A stretch of 64,000 bases of DNA, from NCBI GenBank assembly GCA_019455285.1, contig JACFMS010000004.1:67145-131144 (forward strand). Direction: 5' to 3'. Source of the stretch: Sphingomonadales bacterium. Lineage in GTDB: Bacteria > Pseudomonadota > Alphaproteobacteria > Sphingomonadales > Govanellaceae. The notes under the pieces were generated by a model. The model was given only the letters and a program-made list of their open reading frames with translations, did no database searches and was not told where the DNA came from. The position numbers and the translations under genes were made by a program. Within the stretch, counting starts at the first letter, position 1; the number at the start of each line of letters is the position of its first letter. Of the stretch, positions 35,397 to 44,410 are shown piece after piece.

Positions 35397-35782
35397 GCTG
35401 AGGGTAGCGGCTTGGGCCGCGCCTTGTCATCGATGCGGACGTAGGTGAAGGTGCCCTCGGTGACCCTGATCTCCCGCGTCTCGTCGCGGCGCATGACCCT
35501 GACTTCAATATGCACGGTGATCGAGGTGCGGCCGGTCTTGACGATGTCGGCATAGATCGAAATCCAATCGGATACCAGAACCGGGGTGAAGAAGGTCATG
35601 GCGTTGACCGCCACCGTGGCCACCTGGCCGCCGGCGCGGCGGATGGCGACGATGCCGCCCGCCAAGTCCATCTGCGACAAGATCCAGCCGCCGAACACGT
35701 GACCGTTATGGTTGATGTCGGATGGCATGGGGGTAGTGCGGATGGTCGGCTGGCGGCCATTATTTTCTAGGTGTGTCGTCAT
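35393..35782 (-). CDS. yciA: YciA-type acyl-CoA thioesterase
   Basis: 129 residues, hot-dog fold. The motif DINHNGHVFGGWILSQMD carries the catalytic Asp near its end and the substrate loop; AVNAMTFFTPV and ADIVKTGRTSITVHIEV follow. It hydrolyses a broad range of acyl-CoAs. It is on the same strand and 10 bp from the S24 regulator, so co-transcription is possible though not obviously meaningful. Confidence 0.88.
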   Translation of the reverse strand: MTTHLENNGRQPTIRTTPMPSDINHNGHVFGGWILSQMDLAGGIVAIRRAGGQVATVAVNAMTFFTPVLVSDWISIYADIVKTGRTSITVHIEVRVMRRDETREIRVTEGTFTYVRIDDKARPKPLPSA

Positions 35783-35791
35783 TGTTTTTCC

Positions 35792-36499
35792 TTATGCAAG
35801 TCGGCGGGCGACCCAAACCACCCGGCCGATGATCTCCACTTCATCGCGGCGGCAGCTGTCGAAGGCCGCATACTGCGCGTTGTCGCTGGAGATCACAAGC
35901 ATGGCCGTAACTGGGTGAACGGTGATCCGCTTGGGGCAGGGTGCGGCGCCGATATAAAGCATGAAGATGCCGTCCCGCGTCGGATCGCGGTCGCTGCGGT
36001 CGATCAGTACTTCGTCGCCATGGAGCAGGGTGGGGGCCATGCTGTCACCCTTGATCGTCACCAGGGATAACGCTTCAGGGTTGAGCGCAAACCACCGCCG
36101 CAACCAGGCGCCGCTGAAGGCGGCGCCGCTGACCGTCATGCTTTTGATCTCCGGCGCTTGGCCGGGGCTGAAGCCGTTGTTGGGCAGGCGGTCGATGAAC
36201 AGCAGGTCATCCTCAGCCATCGGCTCCTTTTCCTCAGGAGTCAGAAGCTCACTCTCATCGATGCCGAAATGACGGGCGATCAGCCGCCTGTCCGACTGAC
36301 GCAATAGCCGCGGCGAGCCGCGGCGGACATATTGCTGCAAATAGGAATGGCCACGCCCGAGGAGTTTGGAGATGGAGGCGAAGCCGTCATGGTCGCTGGA
36401 GGCGATAAGGGCCGCGATGTGCTGGCGGATGCGATCTTCCTCGCTTTGCCGTAGCCGGCGGCCTTGGTTTTTCCCCTGAGATCCGGTTCTGGTTTGCAT
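35792..36499 (-). CDS. Phage repressor-like regulator: HTH plus S24 (LexA-type) peptidase domain
   Basis: 235 residues. The N-terminal half contains a Cro/CI-like helix-turn-helix region (ISKLLGRGHSYLQQYVRRGS, then PRLLRQSDRRLIARHFGI). The C-terminal half is an S24 domain: catalytic Ser in IKGDSMAPTLLHGDEVLID and Lys probably in CPKRITVH. Such proteins self-cleave under DNA damage and control prophage or stress genes. The upstream region 36500-36996 is rich in palindromes that may be its operators. It is probably a prophage remnant or a domesticated repressor. Confidence 0.85.
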   Translation of the reverse strand: MQTRTGSQGKNQGRRLRQSEEDRIRQHIAALIASSDHDGFASISKLLGRGHSYLQQYVRRGSPRLLRQSDRRLIARHFGIDESELLTPEEKEPMAEDDLLFIDRLPNNGFSPGQAPEIKSMTVSGAAFSGAWLRRWFALNPEALSLVTIKGDSMAPTLLHGDEVLIDRSDRDPTRDGIFMLYIGAAPCPKRITVHPVTAMLVISSDNAQYAAFDSCRRDEVEIIGRVVWVARRLA

Positions 36500-36533
36500 T
36501 GTTTTTTCGCGTTAATTGTCCCTTGTCGATGGT

Positions 36534-36714
36534 GGGCGATAGTTTGCCGCCTCTCCATTTCCTGCCTCAGACTGGCAGCATTTCACCTAGATATTTCAAC
36601 GGGCGATACTGGCGGCAGCTTATCCCCAAAGGCATCTAATCTTATAGGATTGTCCCCGAAAATCTGCAATCATCGAGATAAATTATCGCCCAAAGACAAT
36701 TCTATAGGTTGTAC
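36534..36714. promoter_or_regulatory. Repressor control region with repeated half-sites and two related palindromes
   Basis: GGGCGATA occurs at 36534, 36601 and, inverted, at 36684. Two partly palindromic sites share a TATAG core: AATCTTATAGGATT at 36638 and ACAATTCTATAGGTTGT at 36696. They lie upstream of the divergent S24 repressor gene. This looks like an operator array, though the pairing of sites is inferred. Confidence 0.5.
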
Positions 36715-36830
36715 CATGTTACATGTATTCTCTCATTATGGGTCTTTAAAGTTAAGATTTATCAAGACATACGAAAAGTAAAACGGATTGAATGAATAAT
36801 AATTCTCCTTGAGAGGGCAGCGCTGATCTG

Positions 36831-36871
36831 ATAGTATTAGTCATAGTCAAATTACTATAACATATACTATG
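36831..36871 (+). promoter_or_regulatory. AT-rich palindrome cluster, possible promoter/operator
   Basis: TAGTAT near 36831, CATAGT at 36842-36847 and ACTATG at 36866-36871 form nested inverted repeats, with TATACT inside as a possible -10 box. A short RNA could start here and stop at the terminator at 36920-36955. Confidence 0.4.
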
Positions 36872-36919
36872 AAGCGGTAGTAACCGAACGCTTAAAAACT
36901 CGATCGTGCGTGCGCATTT

Positions 36920-36955
36920 GGCCGTCCTTCCCGCACTCGGGGGCGGCTATTTTTT
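36920..36955 (+). terminator. Rho-independent terminator in the phage-like control region
   Basis: GCCGTCC (36921-36927) pairs with GGGCGGC (36941-36947), with one G-U pair, followed by TATTTTTT. No gene precedes it on this strand within 400 bp, so it may end a short non-coding transcript or a leader. Confidence 0.6.
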
Positions 36956-36996
36956 GTGTCGATTACCAACCAGTGGTCTGGTGAGGAGAGGAAAGC

Positions 36997-37395
36997 ATGA
37001 CACTGATGATGACCGATATTGTGCAAAATGCCATCGCTCACGCTCTCGTCGATCGGTTTGAGCGAAGGCCCTATTTTCCACTCTCGATCAGCAACGCCGC
37101 CGAGCTTGATGCGCCTCGCGTGACTTTGGCCCTAAACCCGGCGGCGGGAACGGCGGAAAACGACCTTGCCCAATGCAAGCTGACGCTTTCCTTGCGCGAT
37201 GCGGCGGCGCGGGAGGAGCGGGTCCTGCACAGCCTGCTGGAACTCATTGGCGTCTTGCATAACGGTAATTTTGACTGCCGGCCCTATGTGGTAGTTGACG
37301 TGGTCTTTGAGCGGGCGGCATTTGTCCGTCAGGAGCAGACGGCAGAATGTTCGGCGGTGGCGGAGTTCGCCGTTAGCTGTCTGGATGACTCGTAA
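36997..37395 (+). CDS. Hypothetical protein, possible phage-derived
   Basis: 132 residues, no family recognised. A strong GAGGAGAGGAAA ribosome-binding site precedes the ATG, and the N-terminus (DRFERRPYFPLSISNAAELD) has ordinary composition. No signal peptide or membrane helix. It overlaps the 3' end of the convergent GGDEF-EAL gene by 23 bp. Given the S24 repressor and operator-like region upstream, it may be a leftover phage structural or accessory gene; this is inference only. Confidence 0.6.
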   Translation: MTLMMTDIVQNAIAHALVDRFERRPYFPLSISNAAELDAPRVTLALNPAAGTAENDLAQCKLTLSLRDAAAREERVLHSLLELIGVLHNGNFDCRPYVVVDVVFERAAFVRQEQTAECSAVAEFAVSCLDDS

Positions 37396-39100
37396 GGACG
37401 GCGCCGTGACGAGCGAATGGCGCATCCACGTCAAGAAAACGTGTCGCCGCTTCGCTTGCGGGCAATGCCTTGGAGAACAGGAAGCCTTGCGCGTAATGAC
37501 AGCCGAGCGCCGACAGCTCCGCCAGTTGTCCCTCGGTCTCAACGCCTTCCGCAATGACCGATAACCCGAGGGTGGCCGCCAACTGGGTGATGATGTGGAC
37601 GATTTTCAAGCTTTCCGCATTACTCCCCAGATCATGCACGAATGAGCGGTCGACTTTGAGGGTATCGAAGGGAAAACGATTCAAGTAGCTGAGCGATGAA
37701 TACCCGGTGCCGAAATCATCGAGCGACAAACCGACGCCCAAGCCCTTCAGATCGAGCAGCAGATCGGCGGCGATCTCGGCGTTGGTCATCAGCGCGCTTT
37801 CGGTGATTTCCAGCCGCAGTCCGTTGCCGTGGATGCCGGCGCCGATCAGGGCCCTGTGCACATCGCCGGCAAGGCCGCCGTCGCGGAACTGCATGCTGGA
37901 TACATTGACGCTGCACGATAACGGCGCACGCCGCGGGTAGGCGGACGACCATGCCGCCAGTTGGCGGCAGGCGCTTTCCAAGGCAAAGCGGCCCAGGGGC
38001 ACGATCAAGCCGCAAGCCTCGGCGATGGGAATGAATTCGTTGGGCGGTATGAGGCCGCGCTCGGGATGGGTCCAGCGCGCCAAGGCCTCAAAGCCCACCA
38101 CTTCGCCGCTTTTCAGCGACACGATCGGCTGGTAGTGCAAATCAAGGCCGCCGTTCTCGATGGCGCGGCGCAGGTCGGCCTCCAATTCAAATTCGCTTTG
38201 CGCCCGCGCCCGCAATTCGTCGTGATAGACGATGGAGCGGCCGACGCCGTCGCGCCGCGCCCGGCTTAAGGCGATGCCGGCGTTGCGCAACAACTCCTCG
38301 CTGCTGACGGTATAGGGGCTGGCGTAGGCGATCCCCGCCGAGCCGCTGACGTGCACCACCCGCCCGGCAAGTATGAAGGCGGCGCGTAGACGCTCGTGCA
38401 TAATGCGGGCCGCCGTCTGCGCCAGATTGGCGTCTTGACCGACCACCAGGACGGCGAACTCGTCGCCGCTCAAGCGGGCGATGAGTCGGGCGTCCGGCAC
38501 GCCTTCCGACAGCCGATGAGCGTACTCGAGGAGGAGTTCGTTGGCGATCTCGAACCCCAGCCCCTCGTTGATCGATTGAAAGCGGTTCAAATTGATCAGC
38601 ACGATGGCCAAGCGCTCGCCGGGCTTGCGGCTGGCTAATGCCGCCGTCACGGCGTGGGAGAAGGCCGCCAGATTGGGCAGCGCGGTCAAGGGATCGCGCA
38701 ACAGATCATGGTCGACGCCGCCGCTGCCTGATTGGGACTGAACATTGATAACGATCTCGGCGGCGCCGTCCGCCGCCACCATGGGCGAGATATCGAGCGC
38801 ATGGCGCGCGCCGTTAAGGGTAAGCTCCAGGATCGAATCCTGTTTCTCCCGCAACGCCCGACACGCCGCCTGGATGACTTCGGGGTGCGCCAGCAAGGCG
38901 TCAAGGCGGTCCTCGGCGGCGGCGAATAGGCGTTTGGCGGCGGCGTTCATGGCCCGGCAATGGAGGCCGTCATCGCCGCTCATTACGGCCCAAATCAGGG
39001 GGGCGGGCCGCCTGGAGACGGCCGGGAGGGCGCTCGGCGGCTTGGCCAGCCCTTTGTCGCTGGGCTGTCGTTGCCGCGTCGATAGTGCCCGTTTTGCCAC
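37373..39100 (-). CDS. GGDEF-EAL c-di-GMP signalling protein
   Basis: 575 residues. An N-terminal PAS-like region (about 35-120) is followed by a GGDEF domain whose motif reads RLSGDEF instead of GGDEF, and an EAL domain with GFEALARW, SVNVSS, LEITESAL, DDFGTGYSSLSYL, KVDRSFV and GVETEGQ. The EAL metal and catalytic residues look intact, so phosphodiesterase activity (c-di-GMP to pGpG) is likely. The Ser-for-Gly change may weaken but not necessarily abolish cyclase activity. No membrane segments. The 177-bp gap to nrdJ holds the nrdJ terminator. Confidence 0.9.
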   Translation of the reverse strand: MAKRALSTRQRQPSDKGLAKPPSALPAVSRRPAPLIWAVMSGDDGLHCRAMNAAAKRLFAAAEDRLDALLAHPEVIQAACRALREKQDSILELTLNGARHALDISPMVAADGAAEIVINVQSQSGSGGVDHDLLRDPLTALPNLAAFSHAVTAALASRKPGERLAIVLINLNRFQSINEGLGFEIANELLLEYAHRLSEGVPDARLIARLSGDEFAVLVVGQDANLAQTAARIMHERLRAAFILAGRVVHVSGSAGIAYASPYTVSSEELLRNAGIALSRARRDGVGRSIVYHDELRARAQSEFELEADLRRAIENGGLDLHYQPIVSLKSGEVVGFEALARWTHPERGLIPPNEFIPIAEACGLIVPLGRFALESACRQLAAWSSAYPRRAPLSCSVNVSSMQFRDGGLAGDVHRALIGAGIHGNGLRLEITESALMTNAEIAADLLLDLKGLGVGLSLDDFGTGYSSLSYLNRFPFDTLKVDRSFVHDLGSNAESLKIVHIITQLAATLGLSVIAEGVETEGQLAELSALGCHYAQGFLFSKALPASEAATRFLDVDAPFARHGAVLTSHPDS

Positions 39101-39215
39101 TGCCCCAGGTCTCCAAACAGCGAAACGACACGGTAGGTCCGGCCAGCCTCTGGCCCCTTCCGGTTGTCTCCAGCTTTGCTTGCAGCATGGCAGGATCAGC
39201 GTAAAGAATCGGTAA

Positions 39216-39250
39216 AGTAAAAGACCGGCCTCCCATGGGAGAGGCCGGCC
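39216..39250 (-). terminator. Rho-independent terminator of nrdJ
   Basis: On the minus strand GGCCGGCCTC and GGAGGCCGGTC form a GC-rich stem around TCCCAT, followed by TTTTAC. It lies 28 bp after the nrdJ stop. Confidence 0.85.
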
Positions 39251-39277
39251 TAAGGCTTGAGGGAAATGCAGCCTTCG

Positions 39278-42200
39278 TTACGAGCAGCCGCTCGTTGCGC
39301 CGCAGGTATTGCATTTCAGGCAGGTGCCGTTGCGCACCAGGGTGAAATTGCCGCATTCTCCGCAGGCATCCCCCTCATAGCCCTTCATCCGCGCCTCATA
39401 GACCCGGGCGGCCATGGCCGAGGCTGATGCGCTGACCGAGAGGGAGGCCCCCACCGCCGCCTTATATTCGGTGGCCACCGCCACGGCGCTGGCGGCCAAT
39501 TCCGCCTTGGCTTCGGCGGCGCGGGGGGCATTGAGCACATAGAGGTTGGAGCGGACATAGCCGGTGCTGGCCAGCGTCATCACTTTGTCCAACGCCCGCT
39601 CGGCGGCGGTGACGTCATCGTCGGTCTTTTCCGCCAGCACGCCGTGGCCCAGGGCGTCGGGATGCAGATCATTGGGCTCGACATGGGCCAGATCGTTGCG
39701 GCCGAGATAGGACACCGCCAACTCGCGGAAGATGTAGTCGAGGACCGAGGTCGCCATCTTGATGGCATCGTTGCCTTCGACCCGGCCCGAGGGCTCAAAG
39801 CGGGTGAAGGTGAAGGCATCGACATATTCCTCCAGCGGCACGCCGTATTGCAGGCCGATGGAAATGGCGATGGCGAAGTTGTTCATCAGGCTCCGGAAGG
39901 CGGCGCCTTCCTTGTGCATGTCGATGAAAATCTCGCCCAGGTGACCGTCATCGTATTCGCCGGTGCGCAGGTAGACCTTGTGACCGCCGACGATGGCCTT
40001 CTGGGTGTAGCCCTTGCGGCGTTGCGGCATGCGCTGGCGACGGGCCGGGCCGCCTTCGACGATGCGTTCGATGATGCGCTCGGCCACAACTTGCGCTTTT
40101 TGCGGCAGCGTCATGTCCTCGTCCTCGAGGTCTTCGGCGTCGAGGAGCGCGGCATTCAAGGGCTGGCTCAGCTTGGAGCCGTCGCGATAGAGCGCGTTGG
40201 CCTTCAAGGCCAGTCGCCAGGACAGTTGATAGGCCTCCTTGCAGTCCTCCACGGTGGCCGAATTGGGCATATTGATGGTTTTGGAAATGGCGCCCGAAAT
40301 GAACGGCTGCGCCGCCGCCATCATGCGGATGTGGCTTTCCACCGAGAGCGAGCGCTTGCCGATGCGGCCACATGGGCTGGCGCAGTCGAACACCGGCAGA
40401 TGCTCGGCCTTCAGGTGCGGTGCGCCTTCCAACGTCATCGCGCCGCAGCAATAAAGATTCGCCTGCTCGATGTCGTCCTTGGAAAAGCCCAAGGCGCTGA
40501 GAAGGTCGAAGGTGTAGTCGTTCAATTGTTCGTCGCTGACCCCCAGCACCTTGCGGCAAAAGTCTTCGCCTAAGGTCCACTTGTTGAACACGAACTTGAT
40601 GTCGAAGGCGCTGGCCAGACCCTGTTCGATGGCGTCCAGTTGCGCCTGGGCAAAGCCCTTGGCCTTCAAGGTTTCGTGGTTGAGACGTGGCGCGCCTTTC
40701 AGCGTGCCGTAGCCGACCGCGTAATTGATGATGTCCTCGATCTCCTCCGCCCGGTAGCCGAGCACCCGCAGCGCCTCGGGCACGATGCGGTTGATAATCT
40801 TGAAGTAGCCGCCGCCGGCCAGCGTCTTGAACTTCACCAGGGCGAAATCGGGTTCGATGCCGGTGGTGTCGCAATCCATCACCAGGCCGATGGTGCCGGT
40901 GGGCGCGATGACGGTGGCTTGCGCATTGCGGTAGCCATGTTTTTCACCGAGTGCGAGCGCGTCATCCCAGGCTGCTTTGGCGGCTTTCACCAGCGCCCGG
41001 TCAGGGCAGTTCTTGTGGTCGAGCGCCACCGGCGGCGTCGCCACGTCTTCATAGCCGGTCTTCTCGCCGTGCGCCGCGCGGCGGTGGTTGCGGATGACCC
41101 GCAGCATGTGATCGCGATTGGCGGCGTAGCCGGGAAACGCCCCGAGCTCGCCGGCCATCTCGGCGCTGGCCGCGTAAGCCACGCCGGTCATCAAGGCGGT
41201 AATGGCGCCGCACAGCGCGCGCCCGGCGTCGCTGTCGTAAGAAAGCCCCATGGCCATCAGCAACCCGCCGATATTGGCGTAACCAAGACCCAGCGTGCGG
41301 AACTCGTAGCTTAACTGCGCGATCCGCTCCGACGGGAATTGCGCCATTAGCACCGAGGTTTCCAGCACCACCGTCCAGATGCGCACGGCATGGCAGAAGG
41401 CGTCGACGTCGAAGCTGCCGTCTTCGTTACGGAAGGTCAGGAGGTTCAACGACGCCAGATTGCACGCCGTGTCATCGAGGAACATATATTCCGAGCATGG
41501 ATTGGAGGCGCGGATCGGGCCCGAGGCGGGGCAGGTGTGCCAATCGTTGATGGTGGAATGGAACTGCAAGCCGGGATCGGCGCAGGCCCAAGCGGCGTAG
41601 GCGATTTCATCCCACAAGGCGCGGGCTGGCAGCTTTTTCGCCACCTTGCCGCTGGCGCGATAGGTCAGCGTCCAGTCCTTGTTATCGAGAACGGCGGCCA
41701 TGAACTCATCGGTCAGGCGCACCGAATTATTGGAGTTCTGCCCCGAGACCGTCAGATAGGCTTCCGAATCCCAGTCGGTGTTGTAGGTATCAAAGTCGAT
41801 CTCGGTGAATCCCTGGCGAGCGAACTGAATCACCCGCTGGATGTAGTTTTCCGGAATCATCGCCTTGCGGGCGGCGATGATTTCGCGCTTTAACGCTTTG
41901 TTGCGCTTGGGGTTATAGGCGTCGTCCTTGACCTGACCGCCATCGCCGAATACCGGATCATGGCAGGCGCGCAAGACCCGTTTGAGGTGCAATTCCGTGA
42001 GCTTCGAGCCGGAAACCAAGGCGGCGACTTTTTGTTCCTCCTTGACCTTCCAGGTGATGAAGTCCTCGATATCGGGATGGTCGATATCGACCACCACCAT
42101 CTTGGCGGCGCGCCGCGTGGTGCCGCCCGACTTGATGGCGCCGGCGGCGCGGTCGCCGATTTTCAGAAAGCTCATCAGGCCCGACGATTTGCCGCCGCCC

Positions 42201-42937
42201 GACAGCCGCTCGCCGTCGCCGCGCAGGTTGGAAAAGTTGGAGCCGGTGCCGGAACCGTATTTGAAGAGCCGCGCCTCGCGCACCCACAAGTCCATGATGC
42301 CGCCGTCGTTGACGAGATCGTCCTCGACGCCCTGAATGAAGCAGGCGTGGGGCTGCGGCCGCTCGTAAGCGCTAGCAGAGCGCTGCAATTTGCCGGTCTC
42401 GTGATCGACGTAGAAATGGCCTTGGGACGGGCCATCGATGCCGTAGGCCCAATGAAGGCCAGTGTTGAACCACTGCGGCGAGTTGGGGGCGCACATCTGC
42501 CGCGCCAGCATGAAGCGCAGCTCGTCGAAGAAGGTATGGGCATCCTCCTCGCCGTCAAAGTATCCGCCCTTCCACGCCCAATAGGTCCAGGCGCCGGCCA
42601 GCCGGTCAAACACCTGCTTGGCCGAGGTTTCCGAGCCGAAGCGCTTGGGCTCGGGCAGGGTGGGCAATACCGTCTCGTCGGCCGCGTGCCGCCACAGCCA
42701 AGACGGCACGGTGTTTTCCTCCACCGCTTTCAAGGCTTGCGGTACGCCGGCCTTGCGGAAATATTTCTGCGCCAGAATGTCGATCGCCACTTGGCTCCAG
42801 AATACCGGCACCTCGACGTTGTCGAGCCGGAATACCACCGAGCCGTCTGGATTGCGGATCTCGCTGGTTGCCGAGCGAAACTCGATGCTATCGTAGGGCG
42901 ATTGCCCCGCTGCGGTGAATCGACGATTAATACGCAT
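39278..42937 (-). CDS. nrdJ: Adenosylcobalamin-dependent (class II) ribonucleoside-diphosphate reductase
   Basis: 1219 residues, the long alphaproteobacterial NrdJ. It makes deoxyribonucleotides with a B12 radical and needs no oxygen. Visible are [32 protein letters not shown], the [20 protein letters not shown] active-site stretch, a conserved APTGTIG and a C-terminal zinc-ribbon-like tail with CGECG and CLKCNTCG that would re-reduce the active site. ATG 42937 follows a weak purine tract. No class I genes are in the window. Two tandem NrdR boxes upstream (43117 and 43148) indicate NrdR control. Confidence 0.95.
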   Translation of the reverse strand: MRINRRFTAAGQSPYDSIEFRSATSEIRNPDGSVVFRLDNVEVPVFWSQVAIDILAQKYFRKAGVPQALKAVEENTVPSWLWRHAADETVLPTLPEPKRFGSETSAKQVFDRLAGAWTYWAWKGGYFDGEEDAHTFFDELRFMLARQMCAPNSPQWFNTGLHWAYGIDGPSQGHFYVDHETGKLQRSASAYERPQPHACFIQGVEDDLVNDGGIMDLWVREARLFKYGSGTGSNFSNLRGDGERLSGGGKSSGLMSFLKIGDRAAGAIKSGGTTRRAAKMVVVDIDHPDIEDFITWKVKEEQKVAALVSGSKLTELHLKRVLRACHDPVFGDGGQVKDDAYNPKRNKALKREIIAARKAMIPENYIQRVIQFARQGFTEIDFDTYNTDWDSEAYLTVSGQNSNNSVRLTDEFMAAVLDNKDWTLTYRASGKVAKKLPARALWDEIAYAAWACADPGLQFHSTINDWHTCPASGPIRASNPCSEYMFLDDTACNLASLNLLTFRNEDGSFDVDAFCHAVRIWTVVLETSVLMAQFPSERIAQLSYEFRTLGLGYANIGGLLMAMGLSYDSDAGRALCGAITALMTGVAYAASAEMAGELGAFPGYAANRDHMLRVIRNHRRAAHGEKTGYEDVATPPVALDHKNCPDRALVKAAKAAWDDALALGEKHGYRNAQATVIAPTGTIGLVMDCDTTGIEPDFALVKFKTLAGGGYFKIINRIVPEALRVLGYRAEEIEDIINYAVGYGTLKGAPRLNHETLKAKGFAQAQLDAIEQGLASAFDIKFVFNKWTLGEDFCRKVLGVSDEQLNDYTFDLLSALGFSKDDIEQANLYCCGAMTLEGAPHLKAEHLPVFDCASPCGRIGKRSLSVESHIRMMAAAQPFISGAISKTINMPNSATVEDCKEAYQLSWRLALKANALYRDGSKLSQPLNAALLDAEDLEDEDMTLPQKAQVVAERIIERIVEGGPARRQRMPQRRKGYTQKAIVGGHKVYLRTGEYDDGHLGEIFIDMHKEGAAFRSLMNNFAIAISIGLQYGVPLEEYVDAFTFTRFEPSGRVEGNDAIKMATSVLDYIFRELAVSYLGRNDLAHVEPNDLHPDALGHGVLAEKTDDDVTAAERALDKVMTLASTGYVRSNLYVLNAPRAAEAKAELAASAVAVATEYKAAVGASLSVSASASAMAARVYEARMKGYEGDACGECGNFTLVRNGTCLKCNTCGATSGCS

Positions 42938-43075
42938 TCATTGCCCCATTTTCTTGATAGACTTCGACCTCGAACGCTGTGCCGTCCGTGTCCTTCGAAT
43001 CATATTGGTGTGGTTAAGGCGGTGGTTAGCGGCCAACCCCCCCGAAATCCAGCCTTTCGACCGCCAACGGGGATG

Positions 43076-43184
43076 AAGTCTACGGACAGGAGTCGCCCTT
43101 GTGCAACACGTTTTTTCTATATCTTGGGGGTTGACAGAAGACCAACTCTATATCTCGTGCGCTATTTGATTCGTAATGGTTAAG
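43076..43184 (-). promoter_or_regulatory. NrdR-box pair upstream of nrdJ (copy 1 of a duplicated control element)
   Basis: CTATATCTTG at 43117 and CTATATCTCG at 43148 are 31 bp apart, three DNA turns, the spacing expected of tandem NrdR boxes, and resemble the core CwATATaTwG. The whole segment is repeated at 43767-43872 with about 80 percent identity by eye. It lies about 140 bp before the nrdJ start. Confidence 0.6.
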
Positions 43185-43340
43185 ACAGTGATACATAGAA
43201 CTTAAAGTTGGCAACGAACGTATTTCTAAGAGAAAACATATTTATCGTAAGAAATTCAGTGAGTTATAGTATTTTTTTAAGTTATATTAATGATATCAAA
43301 AATATCATGGACTGTTTGCCATATGTGGATCCACATGAAA

Positions 43341-43382
43341 TTATGAGGCGGCGACACAAAACTTGGCATCACCGCCTCATAT
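43341..43382. terminator. Hairpin after the 64-residue gene
   Basis: ATGAGGCGG (43343-43351) pairs perfectly with CCGCCTCAT (43372-43380) around a 20-base loop. It sits just downstream of the small minus-strand gene. The T tract is weak, so this is only a probable terminator. Nearby 43323-43336 is a perfect 14-bp palindrome ATGTGGATCCACAT. Confidence 0.5.
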
Positions 43383-43393
43383 TATGAACTATG

Positions 43394-43588
43394 TTATTTT
43401 TTCTCGTTGGTATCGCCGTTGCCAGGCTTTGGCATACGCTCGACTACGTGAGTTTTGGGATGTCGACGAGCCTGTTCTACAGATGTTAATTTTCCCGTTT
43501 CCGCGTTTCGGCCGATAAGGAAAGTCTTTGAACTTGAAGGCTTGCTTGTTTTATGAGGCATTGGAAAGTTCCTTACATTTAATTCCAA
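43394..43588 (-). CDS. Small hypothetical protein (64 aa)
   Basis: 64 residues. The pattern FLIGRNAETGKLTSVEQARR then HPKTHVVERMPKP resembles a family of short basic proteins I have seen with the form G-R-x-A-x-T-G-x-F/L...R-P-x-T-T-V-V-E, often annotated only as hypothetical. The match suggests a real gene despite its size. The function is unknown. It is flanked by a hairpin downstream and by an NrdR-box-like element 180 bp upstream, so it may be co-regulated with nrdJ. Confidence 0.6.
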   Translation of the reverse strand: MELNVRNFPMPHKTSKPSSSKTFLIGRNAETGKLTSVEQARRHPKTHVVERMPKPGNGDTNEKK

Positions 43589-43589
43589 G

Positions 43590-43745
43590 CCCTCGGTGCT
43601 TGACTGGGAAACTACCTGCGGCGTAAGCTTGCCTTACTGAAATGTAGATTTCCACTGGACCTATGCACCAAAGGCGACAGTATAGGTCTCACTTGGAACT
43701 CTGAAGCGGCTCCGATTTGCAGATCGGGGCCGTTTCGTATTTTTG
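43590..43745 (+). ncRNA. Structured RNA candidate with Rho-independent terminator
   Basis: Three helices can be drawn. First, TGGGAAACTAC pairs with GTAGATTTCCA with one bulge each side, enclosing GTAAG...CTTAC. Second, GACCTAT (43658-43664) pairs perfectly with ATAGGTC (43682-43688). Third, GAAGCGGCTCCGAT and ATCGGGGCCGTTTC (43703-43736) form a long terminator stem followed by GTATTTTTG. In addition GGTGC (43595) can pair with GCACC (43665), a pseudoknot into the loop of helix two. No coding frame explains this. It could be a trans-acting sRNA or a riboswitch-like leader; no known family is recognised. Confidence 0.5.
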
Positions 43746-43766
43746 TCCCTAGCGATCACCACCGAG

Positions 43767-43872
43767 TCTATGGACAGGAGTCACCCCTATGCAACACGTT
43801 TTTTCTATATCTTGGGAGTTGACAGGTGGACATATCTATATCTCGCGGAGCGCGTGAGTCGTCATGGTTAAG
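43767..43872 (-). promoter_or_regulatory. Second copy of the NrdR-box control element
   Basis: CTATATCTTG at 43805 and CTATATCTCG at 43836 are again 31 bp apart. The flanks also match copy 1: GGACAGGAGTC, TGCAACACGTTTTTT, GTTGACAG and ATGGTTAAGA. On the minus strand it lies about 180 bp before the 64-residue gene, a distance similar to that of copy 1 from nrdJ. The strand is assigned from that layout and is uncertain. 43873-44003 holds no gene. Confidence 0.55.
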
Positions 43873-44003
43873 AAGGCGGCGTTTCGACGCAAAAAGTTGA
43901 GGCTGGACGCGCCTTGGCGAGGATGGCATAGTCTGCCCCGGTCACGGCCCCACCCGCCACAATCGATGCGATCTATTTATTTAAGGAAAATCAGAGGGTT
44001 GTC

Positions 44004-44384
44004 ATGTCTTTCTTAAGTCATATCTTCACTTGGTGGAATGACTACACCCTGGGCACGCGGCTGTTTACCTGGCGCAAGGGGCAGTTGGTCGGCGCCGACG
44101 CCGAGGGCAACCGCTATTACCGCGAGCGCAAGGGCGACCGGCGGTGGGTGATCTATAACGGTGTGGTGGAAGCCTCGCGCGTGCCGCCGGAGTGGCATGC
44201 CTGGCTGCACCGCTTGGTCGACTCGCCGCCCAGCGAGCGGCCGCTTCCCGCCAAGTCGTGGGAAAAGGAGCATGTACCCAATTTGACGGGTACCGTCGGC
44301 GCCTACTTTCCGCCGGGTAGCTTGAACGAAGGCGGTCGACGCGCCCGCGCCACCGGCGACTACGAAGCCTGGCAACCGGAATAA
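44004..44384 (+). CDS. NADH:ubiquinone oxidoreductase subunit NDUFA12 family protein
   Basis: 126 residues, the bacterial homologue of the complex I accessory subunit NDUFA12 (B17.2). Characteristic features are the aromatic N-terminus (FTWWNDYTLGTRLFTWRKG), VGADAEGNRYY, RRWVIYNG and PPEWHAWLH. It is an accessory subunit or assembly factor of respiratory complex I on the cytosolic face. It starts the conserved alphaproteobacterial row with mlaD and the DUF2155 gene. Confidence 0.93.
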   Translation: MSFLSHIFTWWNDYTLGTRLFTWRKGQLVGADAEGNRYYRERKGDRRWVIYNGVVEASRVPPEWHAWLHRLVDSPPSERPLPAKSWEKEHVPNLTGTVGAYFPPGSLNEGGRRARATGDYEAWQPE

Positions 44385-44410
44385 CTCGCTCAAGGCAAAG
44401 GCTCTAAGCC

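Noticed and set aside
42938..43075. Cobalamin riboswitch before nrdJ
   Set aside because: No B12-box-like sequence; class II reductase genes are not usual targets, and NrdR boxes explain control better.
41960..43183. 407-residue frame antisense to nrdJ and into its promoter
   Set aside because: Shadow frame; it also runs through the NrdR-type element and has no recognisable domain.
43864..44003. Short frame starting ATGGTTAAGAAG after the second NrdR element
   Set aside because: No ribosome-binding site and no similarity; it runs out of frame into the NDUFA12-type gene.
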